From an uncultured Clostridia bacterium (GTDB lineage: Bacteria; Bacillota; Clostridia; Oscillospirales; Ruminococcaceae): a stretch of DNA of 34,367 nt. The translations under genes and the position numbers were made by a program. Position 1 is the first letter of the stretch; each line of letters starts with the position of its first letter. Shown one piece after another: positions 9,241-16,906 of the stretch. The DNA is taken from positions 1 to 34,367 of the forward strand of contig CANRLN010000018.1 of the NCBI GenBank assembly GCA_947631445.1, read 5' to 3'. Below the pieces are notes generated by a model, which worked only from the letters and a program-made list of their open reading frames with translations, made no database searches and was not told the origin of the DNA.

Positions 9241-10085
9241 ATGTCAAATGTTAACTTGCCAAACGATGATTTTATATCACCAAAAGTTGATTTTGCATTT
9301 AAAGAAATGATGAGAAGTTAAAAGGTTCGTCAAGGATTTTTAAGTGCAGTTTTGGGCATGAAACCCGAAGAAATTAAGAAAACAGTTATGAAGAATACCA
9401 GCCTGCCCAAGGTTCATGATGACGAAAAAACAAGGTATTTTGGACGTTTATGTAACCATGAATGACAATACAGAAATTGATGTAGAAATTCAAATTGCAC
9501 AAATGAGTGCATGGGCAGATAGAAGCACTTTTTACCTTTCGAAAATGTTTTCAAGCCAAGTAGATATAAACAAGCGTTACACAAATCTTAAGAAGTGCAT
9601 AACAATAAACATTCTTGATTTTAATTATCTTAAAGATATTGAAAAATTTCATACCGTTTTTCATATTTCAGAAGATGAGGAACATAAAATTCTTACGGAT
9701 AAAATGGAGTGGCATATAATAGAGTTGCCTAAACTTCCTATTAAAGATGATAATACAGAACTCTATGATTGGGCGAAGTTTATTAAAGCTGAAAAAAAGG
9801 AGGAGTTTGAAATGTTAACTAAGAATAATGAATATTTGGAAGAAGCTTTCAAGCAACTTGAAATTATCAGTCAAGACGAGGAAAAAAGATTAGCCTATAT
9901 ATCAAGACAAAAAGCCATTATGGACTATAACACAATTGCTGAGGAAAACCTTTAATGAGGGCGAAAAGCAAGGTGAAGCTAAAACTCAACTTAAATTGAC
10001 TAAAAGCTTGGAAAGCTTAATAAAAAGTGGTACGCTTACAGAAGAACAGATAAAGCAAATAATTGCCAATATATCCAAAGAATAA
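9241..10085 (+). pseudogene. Rpn-family nuclease (PD-(D/E)XK, 'putative transposase'), three inactivating lesions
   Basis: The start (ATG 9241) gives SPKVDFAFKEMM, the N-terminal signature of Rpn/PDDEXK_2 proteins. TAA at 9319-9321 interrupts it, probably a GAA changed to TAA. An extra A in the A-run near 9423 shifts the frame. The main body then reads QGILDVYVTMNDNTEIDVEIQ, which holds the D...ExQ nuclease core. An extra C near 9945 shifts the frame again, and the tail NEGEKQGEAKTQLKL...LTEEQIKQIIANISKE ends at 10085. Undoing one nonsense and two +1 shifts gives one continuous protein of about 280 residues. Rpn proteins are DNA nucleases linked to recombination and phage defence. The promoter and ribosome site are intact. 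Confidence 0.88.
9798..9814 (+). promoter_or_regulatory. Internal ribosome site and in-frame ATG inside the Rpn gene
   Basis: AGGAGG (9798-9803) lies 8 nt before an in-frame ATG (9812) that would make only the C-terminal part of the Rpn protein, about 90 residues before decay. E. coli Rpn genes are known to encode such an intragenic C-terminal antitoxin. The codons here (Lys-Lys-Glu-Glu-Phe-Glu-Met) belong to a common family motif, so the site could be a coding coincidence. Confidence 0.45.
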
Positions 10086-10094
10086 CAACAATCT

Positions 10095-10122
10095 AACGGA
10101 AAAGAAAAATTCCTTTTCTGTT
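10095..10122 (+). terminator. Weak hairpin after the Rpn gene
   Basis: AACGGAAAAG pairs with CTTTTCTGTT (one G-T) across an 8-nt loop. No good T-tract follows, so termination would be partial. It resembles the hairpins at 10412-10453 and 11081-11127. Confidence 0.4.
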
Positions 10123-10172
10123 GAATACCTTTTATTTAAGATTTTAAATTTATATCTATGGAGGAATTGGAT

Positions 10173-10409
10173 ATGATTAACGCAAATACAACGACTTCTG
10201 ATACAGTGAAAAAAGCAATGGCAATAATCAATGAAAAAAAGCTTAGAGATAAAGCTTTGACTTTAGCTAACGTTGAAGCTGAAAGGTTTGTTGAAAGATT
10301 TGTTGAGGCTACACGTGCAATAGTTGAAAAATTGGAAAGCATGGTAAAAACGGGAGAGCTTACAGAAGAACAAGTAAAGCAAATAATCGCTAATATCACC
10401 AAAGAATAA
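10173..10409 (+). CDS. Small protein matching the C-terminal tail of the Rpn nuclease
   Basis: This is a 78-residue helical protein. An upstream ATG (10158) overlaps the GGAGG site (10160-10164), whereas ATG 10173 sits 8 nt after it, so 10173 is the better start. The last 20 residues, LTEEQVKQIIANITKE preceded by LESMVKTGE, match the tail of the Rpn pseudogene just upstream (LESLIKSGTLTEEQIKQIIANISKE) almost residue for residue. The N-terminal part does not resemble the nuclease core. In E. coli, short C-terminal Rpn products bind and inhibit the full nuclease, so this may be a free-standing partner or antitoxin. It could also be a trimmed relic of a second Rpn copy. The frame is intact and is closed by a strong terminator. 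Confidence 0.7.
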   Translation: MINANTTTSDTVKKAMAIINEKKLRDKALTLANVEAERFVERFVEATRAIVEKLESMVKTGELTEEQVKQIIANITKE

Positions 10410-10411
10410 CA

Positions 10412-10453
10412 AAAACCCAACTGAAAAGAAAAAAATCTTTTCGGTTGGGTTTT
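10412..10453 (+). terminator. Strong Rho-independent terminator
   Basis: An 18-bp stem (10412-10429 with 10436-10453, one T-G pair) with a 6-nt A loop and T-rich 3' arm starts 3 nt after the stop of the Rpn-tail gene. Confidence 0.85.
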
Positions 10454-10700
10454 ATTATATTTAGTTATAAAGAAATTCCTCTTGCTTTTTAAAAAACAAG
10501 AGAGGATTGATTAAAATAATTTCTTTTTCAGCAAAGTAAATTTATTTTGTCTATTTACACAATTTTTACTTTACAATAGTATAATTTGTTGTTTTTAGTC
10601 GAAAAATAAAAAAATTATGATATTTGCTTGACAAAAAGGTGAAAACATATAATTTAATAAATTGATATTTTTCAATATTTTAAGTACCAGTTTTTGGAAC

Positions 10701-10737
10701 TTGACACGACTATGGACAATTTCCATAGTCGTGTCAA
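10701..10737. repeat. Perfect 16-bp inverted repeat without T-tract
   Basis: TTGACACGACTATGGA (10701-10716) is fully complementary to 10722-10737 across loop CAATT. The stem is GC-richer than its surroundings and no T-run follows, so it is not a normal terminator. Confidence 0.75.
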
Positions 10738-10921
10738 TTGGAGCAGGCTAAAATATTTTGTTAAATGTTTTACACAAGTTATCAACCACATAATAAAAAC
10801 ATATCACATCAAATAACTATGAATTAATTAAAAAAAGGGGTTGAGGTGTTCACCAATTGCGGAGAAAAAATCGTTTGTTCATAGTTTATTAACGTGATGA
10901 TTTTGTGAACAAGTAGCTGTC

Positions 10922-10986
10922 AAGGTCGCAGACCTTGCCCAATTCTGTTTTGATAAATCTTTAGATTTGTCAAAACAGATATTGGG
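10922..10986. repeat. Tandem hairpins, oriT-like
   Basis: AAGGTC/GACCTT (10922-10936) is followed at once by a second hairpin. There CCCAATTCTGTTTTGA and the following AAATCT (10938-10960) pair with 10963-10986, about 22 bp with one bulge and one wobble and a 2-nt loop. Directly adjacent strong hairpins of this kind are common at transfer origins and replication-initiator sites of mobile elements. No relaxase gene survives nearby in the window. Confidence 0.5.
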
Positions 10987-11080
10987 TTAAGTCCGTTTTG
11001 ACCACACGCTCAATTTTTTACATTTTTTGCAAAAAAATTACAAAAAATAATATGATATCTTTGTGAAAGCATAAAAAAAT

Positions 11081-11127
11081 AATACTCAACTGAATAGAAA
11101 AATTTCTTTTTCAGTTGAGTATTTTTT
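11081..11127. terminator. Bidirectional terminator
   Basis: AATACTCAACTGAA (11081-11094) pairs with 11110-11123 and can extend inward. T-runs flank both sides (11121-11127, and the A-run before 11081 on the other strand). It could end the minus-strand frame at 11136. Confidence 0.7.
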
Positions 11128-11135
11128 GTTAATCA

Positions 11136-11447
11136 TCAAACTTTATGCCAAAAGCATTTTTTTGCGTGTTTTTTAAGCAATCTACAAAAATATTTAAATC
11201 TATTTACAACAGGTTCAGAAGTCTTAGCTTTATCTTCACAAATTTTCTTAAAACAAACGTACTCCTTTGTAAGATATTTCTCACGTTCTGTTTGCATACC
11301 ACCATAAAGCCCATCACAATCGAGTGGTAAACGATTAATAATATTTACCATGATGTATTCAATTTCTGTAGTAGAAAATTCTCTATCACAAGCACAATTT
11401 CTTAATACATTATTTTTAACCGAAAACAAGAAGAAACAACAAAACAA
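11136..11447 (-). CDS. Doubtful small ORF or gene remnant
   Basis: This 103-codon frame has no ribosome site, and its first 15 residues look non-coding. From about residue 18 it reads like protein (CACDREFSTTEIEYIMV, LPLDCDGLYGGMQTEREKYL) and ends just before a terminator. The most likely explanation is a gene that has lost its 5' end. Family unknown. Confidence 0.35.
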   Translation of the reverse strand: MFCCFFLFSVKNNVLRNCACDREFSTTEIEYIMVNIINRLPLDCDGLYGGMQTEREKYLTKEYVCFKKICEDKAKTSEPVVNRFKYFCRLLKKHAKKCFWHKV

Positions 11448-11703
11448 GTTTTTGTTTTGAGCGTATGAAAATTTTTTTTAAATTTTCGATGCTTAAAGTG
11501 TTATGTGTTAAAAATCGTTAGTATATTGCACAAAAAAATATAATAAATTTGTATAATATATCAATACATCAGTATATTAGAAATAAAAATACTTGATTGA
11601 AAAAGAAAATAGCTTACTGAAAAAGAAGTAGAATGAATTATATAGGAACATATTAGAATATAAATGCAGGTATATGCAAGTGTATACAATTGTATATAGG
11701 AAT
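11448..11703. other. AT-rich spacer, no gene seen
   Basis: This very AT-rich stretch has a small inverted repeat (GAAAATTT/AAATTTTC near 11468-11486) and repeated short stretches such as GAAAAAGAA. I see no open frame, ribosome site or strong promoter. Confidence 0.5.
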
Positions 11704-11945
11704 TATAGTAGTGGTTGATTATTGTACTTGGATTTTCTAAGTTTTTGGTTTATAAATATTGTTGTTTACCAATTTGATTATTGATTGGTAAATGGATAAT
11801 CAAGGGCGGAAAAAATCAAAAAATAAAAATTTTTCCGCCCCGCCTGCCAGTGAAAAAAATAAAAACCACCCCTAAAACGAACGAAGAGCCGTTTTAAGAA
11901 GTGGTTAATTAGAGATAAAAGTTATACTACCAAAAACTTAAAGTT
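11704..11945. repeat. Dispersed structured repeat, copy A (first part)
   Basis: This copy aligns along nearly its whole length with 23656-23900 (copy C). It contains nested hairpins: TTTACCAAT/ATTGGTAAA near 11764-11792, GGGCGGAAAAAAT pairing with ATTTTTCCGCCC (about 11804-11840), and CCTAAAACG/CGTTTTAAG (about 11871-11899) with flanking CCAC/GTGG. It lies about 240 bp before the putative toxin gene. The hairpins persist in copy C with some paired changes, pointing to a selected structure. Confidence 0.7.
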
Positions 11946-12106
11946 TGTTACAAGAGGGATTAGACACAACACTAATAAAAATTATTTAAAAAATAAAAAA
12001 AGTTAGAATTGTTTTTTCAATATACAATTAATTTCTATAAAATTTCAAACAATAGTTCTGAATATTGTATAATTATACAATATTTTAAATTAATTGAAAA
12101 TTTAGG

Positions 12107-12179
12107 TTGATTTTTATCCTAAAAAATGTTATAATTTAATTAGAGATTTTAAAAATTTCTAATTAAATTATAACGGAGG
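12107..12179 (+). promoter_or_regulatory. Promoter, 43-bp palindrome and ribosome site of the VWA protein gene
   Basis: TTGATT (12107-12112), a 17-nt spacer and TATAAT (12130-12135) form a good promoter. A palindrome with 21-nt arms (12130-12150 with 12152-12172, one mismatch) starts in the -10 box and fills the 5' leader, and is followed by GGAGG (12175-12179), 6 nt before the ATG. It may be a repressor site or an RNA hairpin next to the ribosome site. Confidence 0.75.
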
Positions 12180-12185
12180 CATTTT

Positions 12186-15100
12186 ATGAAAAAAATGCAA
12201 TTTAAGGAAAGGTTCAAACGGGTACTTTCGGGTACAATAGCACTCACAATGACAACCTCTTCCCTTGTGAGTTTACCTGCAAGTGCGGATGAACTACCAA
12301 AGTATCCCTATGCTGTTTTTGCACAGGACTCCAAAGCAGGAGTAACAGTATCTGGTGACGGTTTTACATTGAACGGCAACGCTTATACAAATGGTAAGTT
12401 TTCGACTTCAACGAGCTATAGCAATGTAAATGGTATGATAACTGAATTTGACGATTTGCAGGACAGCGAAACTACTGACGGCGAGGACTTTTCGTTTGAT
12501 GTGAACCATGATATGATTTTAATTCACAATCGCTTGACGAATATGTATTTTACCGAAAACTGTGATACATATGACGAGGATTTTACAATTTCTGATAACA
12601 ACATAAATTTCAATAATTCCACTTATGTTACAGGAAGAATTAATCTTGAGGGAAATGTCAATTTAAATTCGGCTTTGGGTGCGGTTTCTGACATAAAAAT
12701 ATCAAACGGAAATATAAATGCTAATAACTGCAGTGTGATTTATTCAAAGTTTGGAGATATTGAAATTAATGACAGTTGTGATTCTGTAAATGGCTTGATT
12801 TATGCTCCTTTCGGAACAGTTACGATTAATTCTGACAACTTCAATATGGATGGAATAATTATTGCAAGAAAGGTTGTAATTAACAGCAAAAATGTCAATA
12901 TTAATTACAACAATGCTGTAGCAGAAATCGTTGGAATTAACTCTGAAGATTTAAGTTGGACTTATAACGATTGGCAATATCTTGCTGACACTGACAAGGA
13001 CGGACTTCCTAATCTTATTGAGGAAGATATAGGAACTGACCCGTATAATCCTGATACGGACGGCGACGGCTTGCCAGACGGCTATGAGTCATTAACTCTT
13101 GGTACAGACTCTTTAAAAGTTGATACTGACAATAACGGAATTAATGACGGCGACGAGGATTTTGATAAGGACGGTTTAATAAATTTAAGTGAGTATGAGA
13201 AAAACACAGAGCCTTATAATGAAGATACAGACGGTGACGGATTAAAGGACGGAGAAGAAGTTAATACATACGGCACAGACCCTTTGAAAAAAGATACCGA
13301 TGATGATGGTCTTGATGACGGAGATGAAATTTATTTCCAAACCGACCCTATGAACTCCGATACGGACGGCAATGGTATTAAAGATGGCGACGAAAAGCGT
13401 GAACAGACTTTTGTTCATAAGGTAGAAAATGCTGATTGTGCTGTAACGGAAGTAAGAGTTTCAATGGCAGTAACAGGAAATTTGCAGAAAACTACTGACA
13501 TTGAAAGCGTAATGAACAAGGATGTACTCTGCACAGGAGTTGTAGGGCTTGTGGGCGAACCTTTCTCAATTGAAACAACCTCGCAGTTTGACAAGGCAAC
13601 TTTAACATTTGCAATTGACAAGTCGAAGCTTGGCGATACAAAATTTGACAATTTAATGTTCTTGTGGTATAATGAAGAAGAAAACAACTTTGTCGAACTT
13701 AAAACAACACTTGACGAGATAAACAGCACTGCAAGCATTGAAACTACTCATTTTAGTAGATATATGATTGTGGATAGACAAAAATGGTTTGATAATTGGA
13801 GAAAAATTTCAATAAAATATAAAGATTTATATTCTGTATATCCATCAATTACCTCAATTTGTGTTGACTGTTCTGGAAGTATGGAAGAAAATGACCCAAC
13901 TCAAAATATCAATGGTGAAGATACTTGCTATAGAAATTTGGCTGTTAAAGGATTTGTTGACGCAATGCTTTATTGTGACAAAACAAGTGTTATAACATTT
14001 GAAGGCTCAGCTAAAGAAGTTTGTGCGTTAACAAGTAATAAAACAATTTTAAAGAATAATGCTGAATTTTATAACGGTGGATGGACAAATGCCAATGATG
14101 CTATTGAAATCGCACTTAAAGAATTGGATGATGAAAATGGCAAACTTAATATAATTTTGATGACCGATGGTCAATCATCTATTTTGAATACAAATATACA
14201 AAAGGCAATAGACAGAGGAATTAGAATACACACTATTGGTTTAGGTGAAGGAGCTAATAATATTAACTTGAAAAATTATTCTAATCAGACAGGTGGCGAA
14301 CATTTCACTGCAACTACAGCAGATGAACTTGAAAAAATTTATAGTAATATTTCTGAAAAAAACCAATTAAGTTTTGATGGTATGTCTGATAGCGATGGTG
14401 ACGGTGTTCCGGATGATGTTGAAAATTCAGGTATTCCTATGCCTAATGGGGAGATAGTATTTACTAATCCCAATAAATTTGATACTGATGAAGATGGTTT
14501 ATCTGATGGTGATGAAGTTGGAAAACTCAAAAGAGTTGCACCTGCATATGGTACACCTGAAGAAGCTGTAGTTTATAAGTTTTATCTTAATATCGAGAGT
14601 AATCCAACTAAAGAAGATTCTGATGGAGATGGAATTAACGATTATGACGAAACAATGGGTGTAACTTTTACGACACCTGAAGGTACTAAAAACAAATATC
14701 AAGGAGAACCTTTAAAAAAAGGTTTAGCTAATGATGTAACTGGAAGATTAACACTTATCTCTTGTCACGATGGCGAAAGTGGTTGGACTGAGGGACACGC
14801 ATTTTTTGTATACACAAGTTATATTGATGATAAACTTGATTTTTCAAAATTTTCATATGGTTGGAGCCGTAAAAACAGAACTGAAAGCTGGTCATGGGAA
14901 AATCTTCAAGAAGATGAAACAACACAATCCGAATATGCTATAAGCATTGGAGAAAGTGTTTCTGTTGGGCTTGGTGCTGAAAATGAAAGTATACTTAAAC
15001 ATAATGGCTTTAACTATAATATGGAAGTTTATAAACGTTTTAACAAAAATTATAATTCTTCTTATGATACAAATGCTTATGTTTATCAGGATATAAGTGA

Positions 15101-15341
15101 AGAGAAACTTTGTAAACTTATAGATTATTGTACTGACGATTCAAGAAATTATTGGAATCCTACACATAATTGTGCTGTTATTGCGTGCGGAGCATGGAAC
15201 GTAATTAGTGACGATAAGGTAAATTCAAAAAATGATTCCTTTTTATTTGGCGAAGTTTCAACACCTAAAGGTCTATATAAATATTTAGAAAGTAATAATT
15301 TAGGTTCAAAAAATTATACGTTTTCTTCACAATTTCAATAA
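12186..15341 (+). CDS. Secreted VWA/TSP3-repeat protein with C-terminal permuted papain-like domain; toxin candidate
   Basis: This is a 1051-residue protein with a signal peptide (cleavage near ASA-DE, residue 34). Residues about 60-255 are Asn-rich and look like a beta-solenoid or polymer-forming fold. Calcium repeats of TSP3 type (DTDGDGLPDG) fill about 267-402, a beta domain about 405-545, and a VWA domain follows with the MIDAS motif DCSGS (Asp561-Ser565). A second TSP3 block spans about 733-824. The last 210 residues hold EGHAFFVY (His871) and, much later, THNCAVIACGAW (Cys996). This His-before-Cys order is that of permuted NlpC/P60-LRAT-like hydrolases. Variable C-terminal enzymes behind a rigid secreted stalk, followed by small membrane proteins, is the layout of polymorphic toxins. 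The domain calls before residue 825 are firm; the hydrolase and toxin calls are inference. An adhesin or wall hydrolase remains possible. Confidence 0.88.
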   Translation: MKKMQFKERFKRVLSGTIALTMTTSSLVSLPASADELPKYPYAVFAQDSKAGVTVSGDGFTLNGNAYTNGKFSTSTSYSNVNGMITEFDDLQDSETTDGEDFSFDVNHDMILIHNRLTNMYFTENCDTYDEDFTISDNNINFNNSTYVTGRINLEGNVNLNSALGAVSDIKISNGNINANNCSVIYSKFGDIEINDSCDSVNGLIYAPFGTVTINSDNFNMDGIIIARKVVINSKNVNINYNNAVAEIVGINSEDLSWTYNDWQYLADTDKDGLPNLIEEDIGTDPYNPDTDGDGLPDGYESLTLGTDSLKVDTDNNGINDGDEDFDKDGLINLSEYEKNTEPYNEDTDGDGLKDGEEVNTYGTDPLKKDTDDDGLDDGDEIYFQTDPMNSDTDGNGIKDGDEKREQTFVHKVENADCAVTEVRVSMAVTGNLQKTTDIESVMNKDVLCTGVVGLVGEPFSIETTSQFDKATLTFAIDKSKLGDTKFDNLMFLWYNEEENNFVELKTTLDEINSTASIETTHFSRYMIVDRQKWFDNWRKISIKYKDLYSVYPSITSICVDCSGSMEENDPTQNINGEDTCYRNLAVKGFVDAMLYCDKTSVITFEGSAKEVCALTSNKTILKNNAEFYNGGWTNANDAIEIALKELDDENGKLNIILMTDGQSSILNTNIQKAIDRGIRIHTIGLGEGANNINLKNYSNQTGGEHFTATTADELEKIYSNISEKNQLSFDGMSDSDGDGVPDDVENSGIPMPNGEIVFTNPNKFDTDEDGLSDGDEVGKLKRVAPAYGTPEEAVVYKFYLNIESNPTKEDSDGDGINDYDETMGVTFTTPEGTKNKYQGEPLKKGLANDVTGRLTLISCHDGESGWTEGHAFFVYTSYIDDKLDFSKFSYGWSRKNRTESWSWENLQEDETTQSEYAISIGESVSVGLGAENESILKHNGFNYNMEVYKRFNKNYNSSYDTNAYVYQDISEEKLCKLIDYCTDDSRNYWNPTHNCAVIACGAWNVISDDKVNSKNDSFLFGEVSTPKGLYKYLESNNLGSKNYTFSSQFQ

Positions 15342-15357
15342 AAAGGTGGAGATATTT

Positions 15358-15675
15358 ATGAAAATGTTTTTAAAATTTTGTATCATAGAGATATTTATAT
15401 TGCTTTTAATGATTTATTTGGTTCGTAGCTTTAATAAAAAGGGAAAAATATTTATAAAAAAATTATTAACATTTTATATTGTAGATATATGTATAATGTT
15501 TTTCTCTTTTTATCTTTTATTTTTAGTGATAAAAGCACACATAGAACATGACAACTTAGCATTAATGGGACTTCTTCCACCTATATGGATGGAATTATTC
15601 ATTTCATCAATTGTTTCAACTGTAGTTTTTATTACTATTACTATAACACTTATTAAATATAAGAGGAAGAAGTAA
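15358..15675 (+). CDS. Small membrane protein, candidate immunity partner
   Basis: This 105-residue protein has three probable membrane segments (about 5-23, 34-58 and 78-99) and a basic end (KYKRKK). It begins 16 nt after the stop of the VWA protein. A GTG at 15346 could open the frame, but AGGTGG lies 8 nt before ATG 15358, so I choose the latter. I know no family. Position directly after a putative toxin, small size and membrane location fit an immunity protein, but only by context. Confidence 0.6.
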   Translation: MKMFLKFCIIEIFILLLMIYLVRSFNKKGKIFIKKLLTFYIVDICIMFFSFYLLFLVIKAHIEHDNLALMGLLPPIWMELFISSIVSTVVFITITITLIKYKRKK

Positions 15676-15755
15676 CATACTCCCATCACCTAAAAATTAA
15701 GTATTTGACAAAGAAGTGGTTATTCAATTGACTTTGATATAGGAGATATTCTGAA

Positions 15756-16193
15756 ATGATAAATAAGTTAGAAATCTTGTATTTTGTTTTTTCAGTGATA
15801 ATTGGAGTATTTATATGCCCGTTTGTTTTTCTTGACGGATTGAGTCTGGGCTTTCTAACCTTTATACTAAGTATTTTGTTTGTTGTATTTTCGTTATTTC
15901 TTAGTTTAAAAAAGACCAGCTCAAATAAAATAAAAAAATTCTTCAAGTTATATGGAATAGTATTACTTATCACCGGATTTCTTAGCATTTTAGGAGGATT
16001 TGACGGAATAGTGTTTTCTTGGGTTATATCCATTTTAACTATATCACCGATGCTTGGATTCTTGTATCTTTACAAACTTCTTGGATTTCCATATGGGATA
16101 GATTATATATCATGGCTTGACAGTGGTTTGTTTGAGAGTATGTGTATTATTATAGGGTTAGTCTTATTTAGAAATTCTGTAAAGTCTAATTGA
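15756..16193 (+). CDS. Small membrane protein with four to five segments
   Basis: This 145-residue, very hydrophobic protein has segments near 6-27, 31-50, 66-85, 88-108 and 125-138. AGGAGA lies 11 nt before the ATG. It probably belongs to the same transcript as the preceding two genes, since no terminator separates them. A second coding-like stretch in another frame (16189-16263, ending KVYVTTAFGR) follows directly and may be a frameshifted tail or another gene fragment. Function unknown; a role in immunity or export for the upstream protein is a guess from position. Confidence 0.6.
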   Translation: MINKLEILYFVFSVIIGVFICPFVFLDGLSLGFLTFILSILFVVFSLFLSLKKTSSNKIKKFFKLYGIVLLITGFLSILGGFDGIVFSWVISILTISPMLGFLYLYKLLGFPYGIDYISWLDSGLFESMCIIIGLVLFRNSVKSN

Positions 16194-16309
16194 AGAAAAT
16201 CTTAGGCATAATAAAGATGACATAGTAACCAAGGTTTATGTTACAACTGCATTTGGAAGATAAATAGTCTATAGTATGGGATGCAGTTTTAAAAAATATA
16301 TAATTTTTT

Positions 16310-16356
16310 AGGAGTATGATAAAAGCTTTTAAAGCCAAAGTTATACTCCTTTTTTA
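16310..16356 (+). terminator. Rho-independent terminator
   Basis: AGGAGTAT (16310-16317) pairs with 16343-16350 and is followed by TTTTTT. It probably ends the VWA protein operon. The stem is only 8 bp with a long A-rich loop. Confidence 0.6.
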
Positions 16357-16425
16357 TTGTTGTTCAAATAATAATCTGAAAGGATTGATTGAAATTACAA
16401 AAATTTTTGCACCTTAAATTAGAAC

Positions 16426-16469
16426 AAACTCACAGAGAAGGAGATTTTCTCTCCCTCTGTGAGTTTTTT
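16426..16469 (+). terminator. Rho-independent terminator
   Basis: AAACTCACAGAG pairs with CTCTGTGAGTTT across an inner GGAGA/TCTC part and is followed by seven T. No gene that it would end survives directly upstream, so it may be left from a lost gene. Confidence 0.75.
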
Positions 16470-16634
16470 TATTGTGAATATTCTGTAAATGGGTGTGTTT
16501 GAACTTAATGTCAACATTTGATTTTTAAGATTATTGGTGATGTGCTATGATACACAGATATTGAAAATTGGTGAAACAAAATCATCAAAATTGAGACAGA
16601 AAAAAAACGTCAAAATTGACACATTTCAAAGACA

Positions 16635-16699
16635 GCAAGCATTGCAGTTTGTCCGACAAATCGGTCAAACTACTAACGCTTGTTAGGAGATACCCCTAA
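16635..16699. other. oriT-like segment of inverted repeats
   Basis: Three inverted repeats lie in a row: GCAA/TTGC (16635-16645), GTTTGTCCGA with TCGGTCAAAC (16647-16670, one mismatch) and TTAGG/CCTAA (16683-16699). CCCCGAGTGAC follows. The layout and GC jump resemble transfer-origin regions of clostridial mobilizable elements. No relaxase gene is present, so it would be a relic. This rests on resemblance, not on a match. Confidence 0.4.
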
Positions 16700-16744
16700 A
16701 ACCCCGAGTGACTAAAAATCAAAATTTAAAATTAATGTAGTTAT

Positions 16745-16882
16745 TTTATACTACTAAAGATTAAAAGCTTAGTATAGGTCAAATTACGTGGCTATATGGA
16801 CAATGAAAATTTAAAGTACATATATTAAATTATTTACATATAAACTTTATAAAAAAACTAGAGAGCTTGTATTTAGCTCTCC
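16745..16882. repeat. Dispersed structured repeat, copy B (second part)
   Basis: About 78 nt from TACTACTAAAG (16749) onward match copy C (23873 onward) at roughly nine of ten positions. Both end in a GAGAGCT/AGCTCTC hairpin (16861-16881 here). This copy lacks the first part that copies A and C share. It sits just past the 3' end of a minus-strand SUKH-3 gene, as does copy C. Confidence 0.7.
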
Positions 16883-16906
16883 AAAAAATTGTTTAATGGT
16901 TATAAC

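Larger units (their letters stand above)
10454..11080. other. Gene-free, hairpin-rich stretch
   Basis: No coding frame is supported here. The stretch holds a hairpin at 10479-10503, the perfect hairpin at 10701-10737, an inverted pair with AACTATGAA near 10815 and TTCATAGTT near 10880, and the double hairpin at 10922-10986. It is otherwise AT-rich. The density of structure suggests a mobile-element control region (oriT or replication-protein sites) or a non-coding RNA, but I cannot identify it. Confidence 0.4.

Noticed and set aside
10158-10172. Upstream ATG as start of the Rpn-tail protein
   Set aside because: It overlaps the GGAGG ribosome site that serves ATG 10173.
11136-11447. Confident call of a real gene
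   Set aside because: Part of it looks protein-like, but there is no start signal or known family; kept only as a doubtful entry.
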